NCBI RefSeq assembly: GCF_019457535.1
Contig: NZ_CP080417.1
Location: forward strand, 1,736,001 to 1,800,000
DNA length: 64,000 nt
Source of the DNA: Shewanella halotolerans
GTDB lineage: Bacteria > Pseudomonadota > Gammaproteobacteria > Enterobacterales > Shewanellaceae
Reading direction: 5' to 3'
The translations under genes and the position numbers were made by a program. Positions 41,514-50,346 of the stretch are shown piece after piece. Under the pieces are notes generated by a model, which was not told where the DNA came from, did not search any database, and saw nothing but the letters and a program-made list of their open reading frames with translations. Every line of letters starts with the position of its first letter. The stretch's first letter is position 1.

Positions 41514-42644
41514 ATGACTCGATTTGATAATCAGGGGGTCGCGTTTAAAGGCTTTGCCATCATGGCGTTTATCGTCGTGATTCTGGCAGGGATCAAAGCC
41601 GCCAGCCCTATTGTGGTTCCCTTTGTGTTGTCGGCCTTTATTGCGGTGATCTGCAATCCGGCCATCAACGGCATGACCCGCCTTAAGCTGCCCCGCGCGT
41701 TGGCGGTGGCCATCATGATGGTGTTTATCGTGCTAATGGGGCTCTGGCTGGCCTCCTTGGTGGGGAGCTCCATCAACGAATTTTCCCGTCAGTTGCCACT
41801 TTATCGGGATCAGCTGGTGGAGCAGTTTGCCTGGATATTGACCAAGTTGCAGACGCTAAATATCGAGGTCTCCAAGGAGCAGGTCTTGGCTTATTTCGAC
41901 CCGGGTATTGCGCTGTCGATGACCACCAACATGTTGTCCAGTGTCGGCGGCGTGATGGCTAATCTGTTTCTGATCATACTAACCGTAGTGTTTATGTTGT
42001 TTGAGGCCCAGGACTTGCCCAAGAAGCTGCATTTCGCGCTGGACGATCCTGACATGCGCATCAAGCAGATAGACAAGTTCCTGCAGTCGGTTAACCAGTA
42101 CATGGTGATCAAGACCTTGGTGAGTGTGGGGACCGGTGTGGTGGTCGGAACGGGCCTGGCATTGATGGGGGTCGATTATGCCTTGCTCTGGGCCGTTGTC
42201 GCCTTCCTGTTTAACTATATTCCCAACATAGGCTCTATCATCGCCGCGATTCCGCCTGTGCTGCTGGCCTTTATTCAACTGGGCCCTGCCGGGGCGGGGG
42301 GCACGGCACTGCTCTATCTGGCGACCAATACCGTGATGGGGAATATCGTCGAGCCTAAATATATGGGGCGCGGCCTGGGACTCTCGACCCTGGTGGTGTT
42401 CCTCTCCTTGATCTTCTGGGGCTGGCTGTTGGGCTCGGTGGGCATGTTGCTCTCTGTGCCGCTGACCATGATCGTCAAGATAGCGCTGGAGTCGAGTCAG
42501 AGCGGTGGTTGGCTGGCCATCTTGCTGGCCGATCGCGTCGATGAGACTCTGGTTAACGCCGAGGTACAGGTTAACGAAGCTAGGGTTAACGCCGACGCTC
42601 AAGTTAGCGCAGGGGCCGGCGAACAAGCCGACGCGGAAAAGTAG
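41514..42644 (+). CDS. AI-2E family transporter
   Basis: A 376-residue membrane protein with about eight hydrophobic segments, of the AI-2 exporter/PerM family. The family's characteristic stretch YALLWAVVAFLFNYIPNIGSIIAAIPPVLLA lies near residues 220-250 and the N-terminal ILAGIKAASPIVVPFVLSAFIAVI is also typical. The C-terminal 35 residues are hydrophilic and locally repetitive (VNAEVQVNEARVNADAQV). Substrate not known; members export autoinducer-2 or exchange sodium for protons. It precedes a methyltransferase gene on the same strand. Confidence 0.9.
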   Translation: MTRFDNQGVAFKGFAIMAFIVVILAGIKAASPIVVPFVLSAFIAVICNPAINGMTRLKLPRALAVAIMMVFIVLMGLWLASLVGSSINEFSRQLPLYRDQLVEQFAWILTKLQTLNIEVSKEQVLAYFDPGIALSMTTNMLSSVGGVMANLFLIILTVVFMLFEAQDLPKKLHFALDDPDMRIKQIDKFLQSVNQYMVIKTLVSVGTGVVVGTGLALMGVDYALLWAVVAFLFNYIPNIGSIIAAIPPVLLAFIQLGPAGAGGTALLYLATNTVMGNIVEPKYMGRGLGLSTLVVFLSLIFWGWLLGSVGMLLSVPLTMIVKIALESSQSGGWLAILLADRVDETLVNAEVQVNEARVNADAQVSAGAGEQADAEK

Positions 42645-42708
42645 TTCATTGTTCGTTAAAGCAATTAGCATTAGTTAAAGCATTCAAGTAATAGGTAAAT
42701 AGCGTTAG

Positions 42709-43632
42709 ATGGAGTCATTTAAGCAAGCAATACAGCAGGTGCAATTCTCTGACGAGGCCGAGCGGCTGTTTCATGGACGTGGTGGTCGTTATAAGGGCGC
42801 CGAGCATCTGTGTCTCGACTGGTTTCCCCCTGTGCTCCTGCTCACCAGTTTTAAAGAGATCGATGAGGCTGCACTCGAGGAGCTGACCCAGGCGATTCAG
42901 ACGCGCTGGAGGGCAGAGAAGGGAGAGCAGGGCTTTAACCTGGTATTCCAGCACAGATGTGCCGGGCAGACCCAGACCCATTTGCTATATGGCGAGGTGC
43001 CCGATCCACATCTGGTGAGTGAAAACGGGGCGCGTTTTCAGATCCATCTGCTGCGCGGGCAAAATCACGGCTTGTTTCTCGATATGCGCGCCGGGCGCGC
43101 CTGGGTAAAGGCTAATGCCGCCCAGGCTAATGTGCTCAACCTGTTTGCCTATACCTGCGGCTTTTCTGTGATGGCGCTGCAGGGCGGTGCGGATCAGGTG
43201 GTCAATATCGACATGAGCAAGGGGGCGTTAGCCATAGGCAAGCAGAACCATCTGCTCAACGAGTTACCCCATGGTGCACGTTTCCTGGGGCACGACATCT
43301 TCAAGTCTTGGGGCAAGCTAACCAAGATGGGGCCTTATGATCTCATCATTGCCGATCCTCCGAGCAATCAGCGGGGCAGCTTCGTGGCGACTAAGGATTA
43401 TGCGCGCCTGCTGCGCCGCCTGCCTCAACTATTGGCGCCGCAAGGCGAAGTCCTGCTGTGTCTCAACGCGCCCGAGCTTGGTATCGATTTTCTCAAACAG
43501 CAGGTGGCAGAGCAGAGTCCGACGCTGGAGTTTGTCGAGCAGCTGGCTAATCCCGAGGTGTTCTTGGATAAAGTCCCCGACAAGGCGTTGAAGGTGCTGC
43601 GCTATCGTCAGCGCCAAGCAGAATCAGAATAG
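42709..43632 (+). CDS. RlmI-like class I methyltransferase
   Basis: A 307-residue AdoMet-dependent methyltransferase. The AdoMet motif is VLNLFAYTCGFSVMALQGGADQVVNIDMSKGAL, and the catalytic region reads DLIIADPPSNQRGSFVATKDYARLLRRLPQLL. This is the layout of RlmI/RlmK-type rRNA cytosine or guanine methyltransferases, but the N-terminal PUA domain of RlmI is missing, so the RNA target is uncertain. It follows the permease gene by 64 bases. An imperfect hairpin lies downstream. Confidence 0.85.
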   Translation: MESFKQAIQQVQFSDEAERLFHGRGGRYKGAEHLCLDWFPPVLLLTSFKEIDEAALEELTQAIQTRWRAEKGEQGFNLVFQHRCAGQTQTHLLYGEVPDPHLVSENGARFQIHLLRGQNHGLFLDMRAGRAWVKANAAQANVLNLFAYTCGFSVMALQGGADQVVNIDMSKGALAIGKQNHLLNELPHGARFLGHDIFKSWGKLTKMGPYDLIIADPPSNQRGSFVATKDYARLLRRLPQLLAPQGEVLLCLNAPELGIDFLKQQVAEQSPTLEFVEQLANPEVFLDKVPDKALKVLRYRQRQAESE

Positions 43633-43654
43633 GCTTTAAGGGCTAATGAGCTGT

Positions 43655-43685
43655 GCTCATGGCTAGATCCATTAAAGCCATGAGC
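43655..43685 (+). terminator. Hairpin between the methyltransferase gene and the small gene
   Basis: GCTCATGGC and GCCATGAGC pair across a 13-base loop between two convergent genes. Only short T runs follow, so the strength is doubtful. Confidence 0.5.
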
Positions 43686-43706
43686 TTCTAATTTGTAGGG
43701 GTAGAG

Positions 43707-43931
43707 TTAGTAGCGGTAGAGTTCCTGAATCAAGGACTGACCGTGAGATTCGATGACCTGGGCTATCTGTTGGTGGTCCAGGTTTTTTAACGCCGAAATT
43801 TCGTTAAACAGTTTCTCTTGTACGTCGAAGGGCATGGACATTGAGTCCATGAATAGGTGGATAGATAAGGTGTCTCCCTGCGTAAACAGGTCGGCTAGCC
43901 TTTGGGCCTCAAATTCGATCAGCGTGTTCAT
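43707..43931 (-). CDS. Hypothetical 74-residue protein
   Basis: A small, acidic, probably all-helical cytoplasmic protein (MNTLIEFEAQRLADLFTQGD, then FDVQEKLFNEISALKNLDHQQIAQVIESHGQSLIQELYRY). There is no membrane segment and no known motif. A GAGGTGAT-type ribosome binding region lies just before the ATG on the minus strand. I do not recognise a family. Base composition is like the neighbours, so it is probably a real conserved gene. Confidence 0.65.
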   Translation of the reverse strand: MNTLIEFEAQRLADLFTQGDTLSIHLFMDSMSMPFDVQEKLFNEISALKNLDHQQIAQVIESHGQSLIQELYRY

Positions 43932-44267
43932 TGCATCACCTCACTCCTGCTTGCGCAAACGATTCGCTATTAATTAATTGATAGCAGTTCGCATTTGAGT
44001 CATTAGATCGTTTTATTGTAAAGAAAATGTTTTTTAGTTTTCGAAGCAGTAAAAAAATGAAAGACTTTCACTTTGATCATTGAATATTGACACTTTTAGG
44101 CATTTTTTCGCTAAATGCGGCCACAATACTGAAAGTTTTCTGTAAGTCATGTTTTTTTAGTGGTACACTAGCACCCATGAGTTAGCAGATAGTTGCAGCT
44201 TATACCCAAGGCAAAATGCACCAATAAAAAAGCATGCCTGTACCCTACACAAAAATCTGGAGTTGTT
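43932..44267. promoter_or_regulatory. Divergent AT-rich promoter region
   Basis: 336 bases between the 74-residue gene and a 32-residue gene. It is AT-rich with many T runs. A TGG-TACACT extended minus-10 element at 44161-44169 is the best promoter candidate for the small gene; its minus-35 is poor. A TTGACA at about 44087 has no good minus-10 at the usual spacing. Confidence 0.4.
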
Positions 44268-44366
44268 ATGGAAGCCCGTGAATACGAAAGCGCTTATTAC
44301 CAAGTACAAGATGAAGTAATTGAGTCATTACCTGTCGAGATGGATGACGAAGCGTTTTTGGATTAA
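44268..44366 (+). CDS. Acidic 32-residue small protein
   Basis: An ATG with GGAG six bases upstream (CTGGAGTTGTT) opens a 32-codon frame. The peptide begins MEAREYESAYYQVQDEV and ends MDDEAFLD; it has many Glu and Asp residues, four Tyr and no hydrophobic segment. A clean terminator 75 bases after the stop and an AT-rich promoter region before it make an independent small transcript of about 300 bases. I do not recognise a family. It may be a small regulatory protein or a dual-function small RNA. Confidence 0.6.
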   Translation: MEAREYESAYYQVQDEVIESLPVEMDDEAFLD

Positions 44367-44440
44367 GGAAATATCCAAACTGAATTTTCACTTAGGCGCC
44401 GAGTCTGGCTGGGTGCGTTAAGGTGAGAGTCTTCAGACAG

Positions 44441-44469
44441 AAAGAGCAGCCCTAGGGCTGCTCTTTTTT
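44441..44469 (+). terminator. Terminator of the 32-residue gene
   Basis: AAAGAGCAGCCC and GGGCTGCTCTTT form a twelve-base-pair stem with a TA centre, followed by T. Very strong intrinsic terminator. Confidence 0.94.
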
Positions 44470-44666
44470 GTGGTCGGTAGGTTTGTTTCTTTCTTATGCC
44501 GCTTTGTGGGCGACACGATCGGCCGTGTTATTGTAGGCTCGGTCTCTAAGTTAGACCTCTAAAGCTAGGCTTCTAAAGCTAGGAATCTGGTATCGGCCAT
44601 TCCGCTTGAGGCCAGCACTTATTGAGATTAGCGCTTGTTGAGACTAACGCATGAAGAGACGAGTGC

Positions 44667-45098
44667 TTAGTTGAGATTGCCTTTCTCCGGCAGAATTTCC
44701 ACTATTACCCAGCGTTTATTGACCTTATGCAGGCGTATGGTGCGATCGTCTATCCAAGGTTGGCCACCCTTGAGTCCCGTCATTTTGACGATCACAGTGA
44801 CATCCTTGGTAAATTTGCGGAAGAAGTCGATATCTATCTCTTCGATCTCCAGGGTCACATCGCGCATGGAGAGGTTTAACACGTGGCGCTGTACCGAGGC
44901 GGCGATATAGTAGTGCGACAGCACCTTCTGCATCGGCTCATCGACAAACTGCTTAGCCTTCTCGACATCTCTGTCGACATAGATGGCACGAAAGAATCCT
45001 AATGAAACCTGCTCTGGTGTCATGACGCCCGACATAGTTTCCGAGTCTGGACTGCAGGCCGTTAAGAATAAAATGAAGATAAAGAGTAATTTTTTCAT
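44667..45098 (-). CDS. Small lipoprotein with NTF2-like fold
   Basis: A 143-residue lipoprotein (MKKLLFIFILFLTAC, acylated cysteine at residue 15). The mature part (PEQVSLGFFRAIYVDRDVEKAKQFV, then TVIVKMTGLKGGQPWIDDRTIRLHKVNKRWVIVEI) has the helix-then-curved-sheet pattern of DUF4878 or NTF2-like proteins. Function unknown. A pair of DnaA boxes lies about 130-150 bases upstream of its start. The gene is alone. Confidence 0.75.
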   Translation of the reverse strand: MKKLLFIFILFLTACSPDSETMSGVMTPEQVSLGFFRAIYVDRDVEKAKQFVDEPMQKVLSHYYIAASVQRHVLNLSMRDVTLEIEEIDIDFFRKFTKDVTVIVKMTGLKGGQPWIDDRTIRLHKVNKRWVIVEILPEKGNLN

Positions 45099-45227
45099 AG
45101 GGTTTAATCGAAAGGCTTTGGCCTAGTATCGCGATTCTCTAAAGCCTTGGCAAGCGGGGCACGTCAGTCGAAAGTACTTGACTCTTAGGAGCTGGGCTGG
45201 CATATCTGAATGAACAAATTGTTACGG

Positions 45228-45250
45228 TTATCCACAGAATCTGTGGACAA
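45228..45250. promoter_or_regulatory. Pair of inverted DnaA boxes
   Basis: TTATCCACA at 45228-45236 is a perfect DnaA box and TGTGGACAA at 45242-45250 is a one-mismatch box on the other strand, five bases apart. The inner part, TCCACAGAATCTGTGGA, is a perfect palindrome around one A. It lies between the small lipoprotein gene and pta, outside any replication origin context that I can see. It could be a DnaA-controlled promoter site or chance. Confidence 0.5.
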
Positions 45251-45374
45251 GTATGTTGAAGAGTCGATGCATAACTCTTAAGTGACTGAACTTAATTGGT
45301 AAATTTGTGTGGTCATTTTTTGACGCATTGTGTATCTCTGAATATTTTTTAATCTTGCCAAACCGTTTGAGTAT
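45251..45374. other. Gene-free remainder of the lipoprotein-pta gap
   Basis: Together with the DnaA boxes and the terminator this fills the 327-base gap from 45099 to 45425. It is AT-rich with no reading frame, no repeat and no other recognisable signal. Confidence 0.5.
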
Positions 45375-45404
45375 AAAAAAAGCCTGTCTCGTGACAGGCT
45401 TTTT
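45375..45404. terminator. Terminator of ackA-pta, bidirectional form
   Basis: AAAAAAAGCCTGTC and GACAGGCTTTTT pair across a TCGT loop, with A and T tracts on the two sides. It lies 21 bases after the pta stop (minus strand). Confidence 0.93.
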
Positions 45405-45425
45405 CGATCTTATGGCGAGTACAGA

Positions 45426-47564
45426 TTAGTTCTGTGAGGCTTGAATCGCCGTCAGTGCGATGGTGTAGACGATGTCGTCTACCAGGGCACCACGAGACAG
45501 ATCGTTAACCGGCTTGCGCATACCCTGCAGCATAGGGCCGATACTGATCAGGTCCGCACTACGCTGAACTGCCTTGTAGGTGGTGTTACCTGTGTTCAGA
45601 TCCGGGAAGACGAACACGGTTGCCTGACCGGCCACAGGGCTGTTAGGCGCCTTAGACTGAGCCACGTTTGGCATCACGGCGGCGTCGTATTGCAGTGGGC
45701 CGTCGATCACCAGCTCAGGGCGTTTCTCCTTGGCGATACGGGTTGCTTCACGCACCTTATCGACGTCTGAACCTGTGCCTGAGCTACCGGTTGAGTAGCT
45801 GATCATGGCAACCTTAGGCTCGATGCCGAAGGCGGCGGCGCTGTCGGCCGACTGAATGGCGATATCCGCCAGCTGCTCGGCGTTTGGATCTGGGTTGATG
45901 GCACAGTCACCATAGACCAGTACCTGATCCGGCATCAGCATGAAAAAGATAGAGGAAACCAGGCTAGAACCGGGTGCCGTCTTGATCAGCTGTAGTGGCG
46001 GACGTATGGTGTTGGCCGTGGTGTTTACCGCACCAGAGACGATACCGTCGACTTCACCCTGTGCCAGCATCATGGTACCCAGTACCATGTTGTCTTCCAG
46101 CTGCTCACGGGCAACCACTTCTGTCATGCCTTTGTGGCGACGCAGTTCAACCATAGGCGCAACATAGCGCTCACGAGCGGTTTCAGGCTCGATGATTTCA
46201 ACGCCTTCGCCCAAGGTTACCCCCTGTTGGCTGGCGATACGCTGGATCTCTTCAGGGTTACCAATCAGCACACAGCGGGCGATGCCACGCTCGGCGCAGA
46301 TGGCGGCCGCTTCGATGGTTCTTGGTTCGTCACCCTCAGGCAGTACCACTGTCTTGGCCGCTGCGCGGGCAAGTTCGGTGAGCTTGTAGCGGAACGCTGG
46401 TGGCGACAGTCTGTGCTCACGCGGTGAGTTCATGGTGACGCTTTCTACCCAGCTCTGGTCGATATGGCTGGCAACATATTCCTGCACCTCTTCGATACGC
46501 ACGGCATCATCCACAGGCACTTCATGGTCGAAGCGCTGGATGTTGAGCGAGGTCTGCCAGGTGTTGGTGTCAATCAAGAATACCGGTAGGCCAGTCTCGA
46601 AGGCTTGCTCACACAGGGCCATGATCTCAGGCTCTGGCTCGTAGCTACCTGTCAGCAGCAGTGCACCCACCTTAACACCGTTCATCGCCGCCAGACAGGC
46701 AGAGACGATCACGTCCGAGCGGTCGCCCGACGTCACCAGCAGAGAGTCTGTCTTGATGTGGGTAACCATGTTAGGAATACTGCGGGCGCAGAAGGTGACC
46801 TTGCGCAGACGACGGGTATTCATCTCACCGGCGTTGATGATGCGGGCACTCAAGTGCTTGGCCAAGTCTGAGGCGCGTGGCGCGACCAGATTCAGGTTAT
46901 ATGGCACGCTGCCTAGGATACGCAGCTTGCTCTTGCCGGGAAGTTGGAACATGCTTGCGGCGTCAGGACGCTGCACATCCTGGTGATCGAACACCTCTGA
47001 CAGATCCGGGCGGGCGCGGCCTTCATCGTCTACCGGGGCACCAATCTTGTTGATGATGGCGCCAATGAGGCGTTTGTTCTTGCTGCCACCCCAGGCGTTG
47101 TGGGCGATTTCGAGACGGTTCATCAAGGCGGTCGGCGTTTCGTTACCCGGTGCGGCGACGAAGATGATGTCTGCATCCAGTGCCTTGGCGATCTCATAGT
47201 TGATGTCGTCAGAGAAAGGGTGGTTGCGGGTCTGTACCAGACCTTCGACGATCAGAGTCTCACTTGGGTCGGCACACTCGGTGGCGCGGGCGATGATCTG
47301 CTCCATCAAGACATCTGTCTGATCGGTGCGGATCAAGTGCTCGGCGTGAGCCATGTCGAAGGGCTCGAGCGGGTTAACCGTCGGCGACTTGCTAAGTATG
47401 GTGGTCGAACGCTCTGGGCCCTTATCGGTTGGGCGCTGCTGGGCGATAGGCTTGAAGAATCTCACCTTTACCCCGTGGCGCTCCAGTGCACGTACCATGC
47501 CTAGACTGATAGAGGTCAGGCCGACGCCGGTACCATTGGGGATGAGCATAATATTGCGAGACAT
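45426..47564 (-). CDS. pta: Phosphate acetyltransferase
   Basis: A 712-residue enzyme converting acetyl-CoA and phosphate to acetyl phosphate. The N-terminal part is the P-loop-like and DRTGG regulatory region (MLIPNGTGVGLTSISLGMVRALERHGVKVRFFKPI, then SLLVTSGDRSDVIVS). The C-terminal 330 residues are the catalytic PTA domain (VVLPEGDEPRTIEAA, GAVNTTANTIRPPLQLI, SYSTGSSGTGSDVDKV). This is the long, allosterically regulated form of Pta. It follows ackA by 96 bases and the pair makes ATP from acetyl-CoA, working with PflBA. Confidence 0.97.
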   Translation of the reverse strand: MSRNIMLIPNGTGVGLTSISLGMVRALERHGVKVRFFKPIAQQRPTDKGPERSTTILSKSPTVNPLEPFDMAHAEHLIRTDQTDVLMEQIIARATECADPSETLIVEGLVQTRNHPFSDDINYEIAKALDADIIFVAAPGNETPTALMNRLEIAHNAWGGSKNKRLIGAIINKIGAPVDDEGRARPDLSEVFDHQDVQRPDAASMFQLPGKSKLRILGSVPYNLNLVAPRASDLAKHLSARIINAGEMNTRRLRKVTFCARSIPNMVTHIKTDSLLVTSGDRSDVIVSACLAAMNGVKVGALLLTGSYEPEPEIMALCEQAFETGLPVFLIDTNTWQTSLNIQRFDHEVPVDDAVRIEEVQEYVASHIDQSWVESVTMNSPREHRLSPPAFRYKLTELARAAAKTVVLPEGDEPRTIEAAAICAERGIARCVLIGNPEEIQRIASQQGVTLGEGVEIIEPETARERYVAPMVELRRHKGMTEVVAREQLEDNMVLGTMMLAQGEVDGIVSGAVNTTANTIRPPLQLIKTAPGSSLVSSIFFMLMPDQVLVYGDCAINPDPNAEQLADIAIQSADSAAAFGIEPKVAMISYSTGSSGTGSDVDKVREATRIAKEKRPELVIDGPLQYDAAVMPNVAQSKAPNSPVAGQATVFVFPDLNTGNTTYKAVQRSADLISIGPMLQGMRKPVNDLSRGALVDDIVYTIALTAIQASQN

Positions 47565-47660
47565 AGTTACCTCTTATGCCCCGGCCAGACACTTGGCCGG
47601 GTCTTGTCAAAATTGGTGGCGGCGCTAGGTGCCGCGATAGCATTTACTGCTGCGATAACA

Positions 47661-48857
47661 TTACTTTAGCAGTGAAACGGCGTCTTCGGCGATCACCCAC
47701 TCTTCGTTGGTTGGGATCACCATGGCAACTGGACCATTGTCTGTGGTGATCTGTCCCTGGTTACCAAAGCGTGCCGCCTGGTTACGCGCTGGATCCACTT
47801 CGAAGTTGAAGATAGCGAGCAGGTTAAGCACCTTCTCACGGATAAGATCTGAGTTCTCACCGATACCGCCGGTGAATACCAAGGCGTCCAGACGACCCAG
47901 TGGCACAGTGTAAGAGGCGATATATTTGGCCAGACGGTAGCAGAAGATCTCAAGCGCCAGTGTCGCGCCCTTATGGCCTTCGGCGTAGCCTTCTTCGATG
48001 CCGCGACAGTCGTTAGTCAGCTCAGAGATGCCCAGCAGACCGCTCTGCTTGTTCATCAGGTTGTTGACTTCATCTAAGGTGTAACCCAGACGATCTACCA
48101 GGTGGTAGATGATAGAGGGGTCTATGTCACCACAGCGGGTGCCCATGACCAGGCCTTCTAGCGGTGTCAGACCCATAGAGGTATCGACACTCTTACCGCC
48201 TTTAACCGCGGTGACAGACGCGCCGTTACCCAGGTGGGCACAGATGACGTTGGTGTTGGCTAATTCTTTACCCAGCGCCTTGGCGGCTTCGCGGCTCACA
48301 AACAGGTGGCTGGTGCCATGCATGCCGTAGCGACGGATGCCGTGCTCACGATAGAGCTTGTAGGGCAGGGCATACACGAAGGCGCGCTCTGGCATGGTTT
48401 GGTGGAAGGCGGTGTCAAACACGGCTACCTGTGGCAGGCCAGGGAAAGAGGCCTGGGCGGCGCGAATACCAATAAGGTGTGCTGGGTTGTGTAGCGGTGC
48501 CAGGGCGGCACAATCTTCAATACCCGCGATCACGCTGTCATCGATCACCACAGAGTGGGTGAACTTTTCACCACCGTGAACCACGCGGTGACCGATCGCC
48601 TGGATCTGGGCGGCGACGTCAGGATACTGGCCCAGAATCTCTTTAACGATAAACTCGACCGCCTCGCGGTGGGCGGTGAAGGCCCCTAGCTTAGACTCGA
48701 ATTTGTTGCCATCGACTTTCCACTTGATGCGTGAATCTTCCAGACCAAAGCACTCTGCTAGACCTGAGATCTGGTCGTCACCCGTAAGCGCGTCGATAAT
48801 GGCGAACTTCAGTGATGAGCTGCCGCAGTTTAGTACCAAAACCAGTTTGTTAGACAT
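47661..48857 (-). CDS. ackA: Acetate kinase
   Basis: A 398-residue ASKHA-fold kinase that makes ATP and acetate from acetyl phosphate. Signatures are VLVLNCGSSSLKFAII near the start and GYGMHGTSHLFVSREAA with IICHLGNGAS-like NVICAHLGNGASV, then the C-terminal LVFTGGIGENS. The ATG at 48857 is used because it gives the usual start (MSNKLVLVLNCGSS), although the frame extends upstream. It is the first gene of ackA-pta, divergent from yfbV across 186 bases. Confidence 0.97.
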   Translation of the reverse strand: MSNKLVLVLNCGSSSLKFAIIDALTGDDQISGLAECFGLEDSRIKWKVDGNKFESKLGAFTAHREAVEFIVKEILGQYPDVAAQIQAIGHRVVHGGEKFTHSVVIDDSVIAGIEDCAALAPLHNPAHLIGIRAAQASFPGLPQVAVFDTAFHQTMPERAFVYALPYKLYREHGIRRYGMHGTSHLFVSREAAKALGKELANTNVICAHLGNGASVTAVKGGKSVDTSMGLTPLEGLVMGTRCGDIDPSIIYHLVDRLGYTLDEVNNLMNKQSGLLGISELTNDCRGIEEGYAEGHKGATLALEIFCYRLAKYIASYTVPLGRLDALVFTGGIGENSDLIREKVLNLLAIFNFEVDPARNQAARFGNQGQITTDNGPVAMVIPTNEEWVIAEDAVSLLK

Positions 48858-49043
48858 GTTTAAAACCTTTTGCAAAGTGAGTGAATGACTGGCATTCACC
48901 AAAATTAAATGACCACAAAGCCTAGGGCCGGTGTCGCTTTAAATTCTCGTTCCTGAGATTAAGATTCGGTCTCTGCCAAGGCGATGCCGCTTGGGGCTGA
49001 CGCTCGCCTTGTGCTATGGTAAAGACAGTCTCTTAAGTGTTAG

Positions 49044-49496
49044 GTGTCATCATTGACTGTTCAAGTGTTAAAAACCTTAGGGGTCGGTCGTCGCTATATG
49101 AAGACTTGGCCTATGGTTAGACAACTTAGTTTATATTTTCCAGAGTATCGCGTGATCCGCGCGACGGCTCTGGCGATTCGCTTGATGCCGCTGCTGGCCC
49201 TGCTGGCCGGCGGCAGTCAACTCTATCTTTATGGCTGGGCCTGGTTACCTCAGGCTATTACCATCGCCTTATTCTTTATCAGCTTGCCTATTCAAGGCTT
49301 GCTTTGGCTCGGTTGGCGAGCCAAGCATCCGCTGCCACTTTCTCTGCTGGATTGGGGCAATAATCTGTCCGCCAAGCTCCAAGGTATGGGAGTGGCTTGT
49401 CCCCCTCTCGGTGCCAGTGCCTGTTATCTGGACATGGCGGTCATCTTGAAGATGGCCTTCGAGCGTCTCGATAAGCACTACTGGGAAGCGCTCTAA
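49044..49496 (+). CDS. yfbV: UPF0208 membrane protein YfbV
   Basis: A 150-residue protein with two membrane segments (IRLMPLLALLAGGSQLYLYGW and ITIALFFISLPIQGLLWLGW), the conserved KTWP near residue 20 and the C-terminal MAFERLDKHYWEAL. E. coli YfbV lies beside ackA in the same way and has been linked to limiting the Ter macrodomain. Start is GTG at 49044 (or TTG at 49053); both give the expected leader length. It converges with pflA, with six bases between their stops. Confidence 0.88.
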   Translation: MSSLTVQVLKTLGVGRRYMKTWPMVRQLSLYFPEYRVIRATALAIRLMPLLALLAGGSQLYLYGWAWLPQAITIALFFISLPIQGLLWLGWRAKHPLPLSLLDWGNNLSAKLQGMGVACPPLGASACYLDMAVILKMAFERLDKHYWEAL

Positions 49497-49502
49497 CCTT
49501 TG

Positions 49503-50243
49503 TTAGTACACGGCAGTTATGCCGGCTTCCACAAACACCTGTTTAATCTGTTCCATGGTTTCGCGCGATGGGGGAGAGATATCCTTGAGGGTGTACTCTT
49601 CGCCCATGGCTTCCCATTTGTGTTTTCCTAGCTCGTGGTAGGGCAGTAGCTCCACCTTCTCCACGTTGGTCATAGGTTTAATAAATTCTGCCAAGCCCTT
49701 TGCCGAAGCAATATCATCGGTATAGCCGCCCACGACCACATAGCGTATCCACACTTTTTGTTGGCGTTTTTGGAGATACTGGGCAAATTGCAGCGTGCGA
49801 TGATTGCTGACATGGGTTAAGGCGATGTGTTGGTCGTCATCGATATGCTTGATATCGAGCAGTACCAAGTCTGTGTTATCGAGGAGTTCATCGATAACTG
49901 GGGTGTATTTACGGACGAAGCCGTTGGTGTCTAGGCAGGTGTGTATTCCTTGCGCTTTGCAGGCCTTGAACAGGGCCGCGACAAATTCGGCTTGCAGTAT
50001 GGCTTCGCCGCCACTGGCAGTGACGCCTCCGCCGCTGGACTCGAGAAAAGGTCGATAGCTGATGATCTGTTCCATCAGCTCGTCGACCTCGATTTCACGT
50101 CCACCGTGAAGATCCCAGGTATCACGATTGTGGCAGTATTGGCAACGCATCAAACAGCCTTGCATAAAGGTGATAAACCGAATGCCGGGACCGTCAACTG
50201 TGCCGAAGGATTCCAGTGAGTGAATCCGCCCTTTTACTGTCAT
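49503..50243 (-). CDS. pflA: Pyruvate formate-lyase activating enzyme
   Basis: A 246-residue radical SAM enzyme. The CxxxCxxC cluster ligands are Cys30, Cys34 and Cys37 (GCLMRCQYCHNRDTW). It has SGGGVTASGGEAILQ and LDTNGF segments typical of activases. It generates the glycyl radical on PflB with AdoMet and reduced flavodoxin. It follows pflB by 103 bases on the same strand, so the pair is an operon. Confidence 0.96.
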   Translation of the reverse strand: MTVKGRIHSLESFGTVDGPGIRFITFMQGCLMRCQYCHNRDTWDLHGGREIEVDELMEQIISYRPFLESSGGGVTASGGEAILQAEFVAALFKACKAQGIHTCLDTNGFVRKYTPVIDELLDNTDLVLLDIKHIDDDQHIALTHVSNHRTLQFAQYLQKRQQKVWIRYVVVGGYTDDIASAKGLAEFIKPMTNVEKVELLPYHELGKHKWEAMGEEYTLKDISPPSRETMEQIKQVFVEAGITAVY

Positions 50244-50346
50244 TGTGACTCCGAAAACTTCAATTAAAGTAGGCTGTGCTAAATTAGTGCACAGCCTAGC
50301 TTATATTCACCAAAAATCTAGCGTTTGACCGCTCGATTGACGGAAA

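Noticed and set aside
49533..49544. AAACACCTGTTT, a PsrA-like palindrome inside pflA
   Set aside because: It lies within coding sequence near the pflA 3' end and codes normal residues (KQVFVE), so it is most likely chance.
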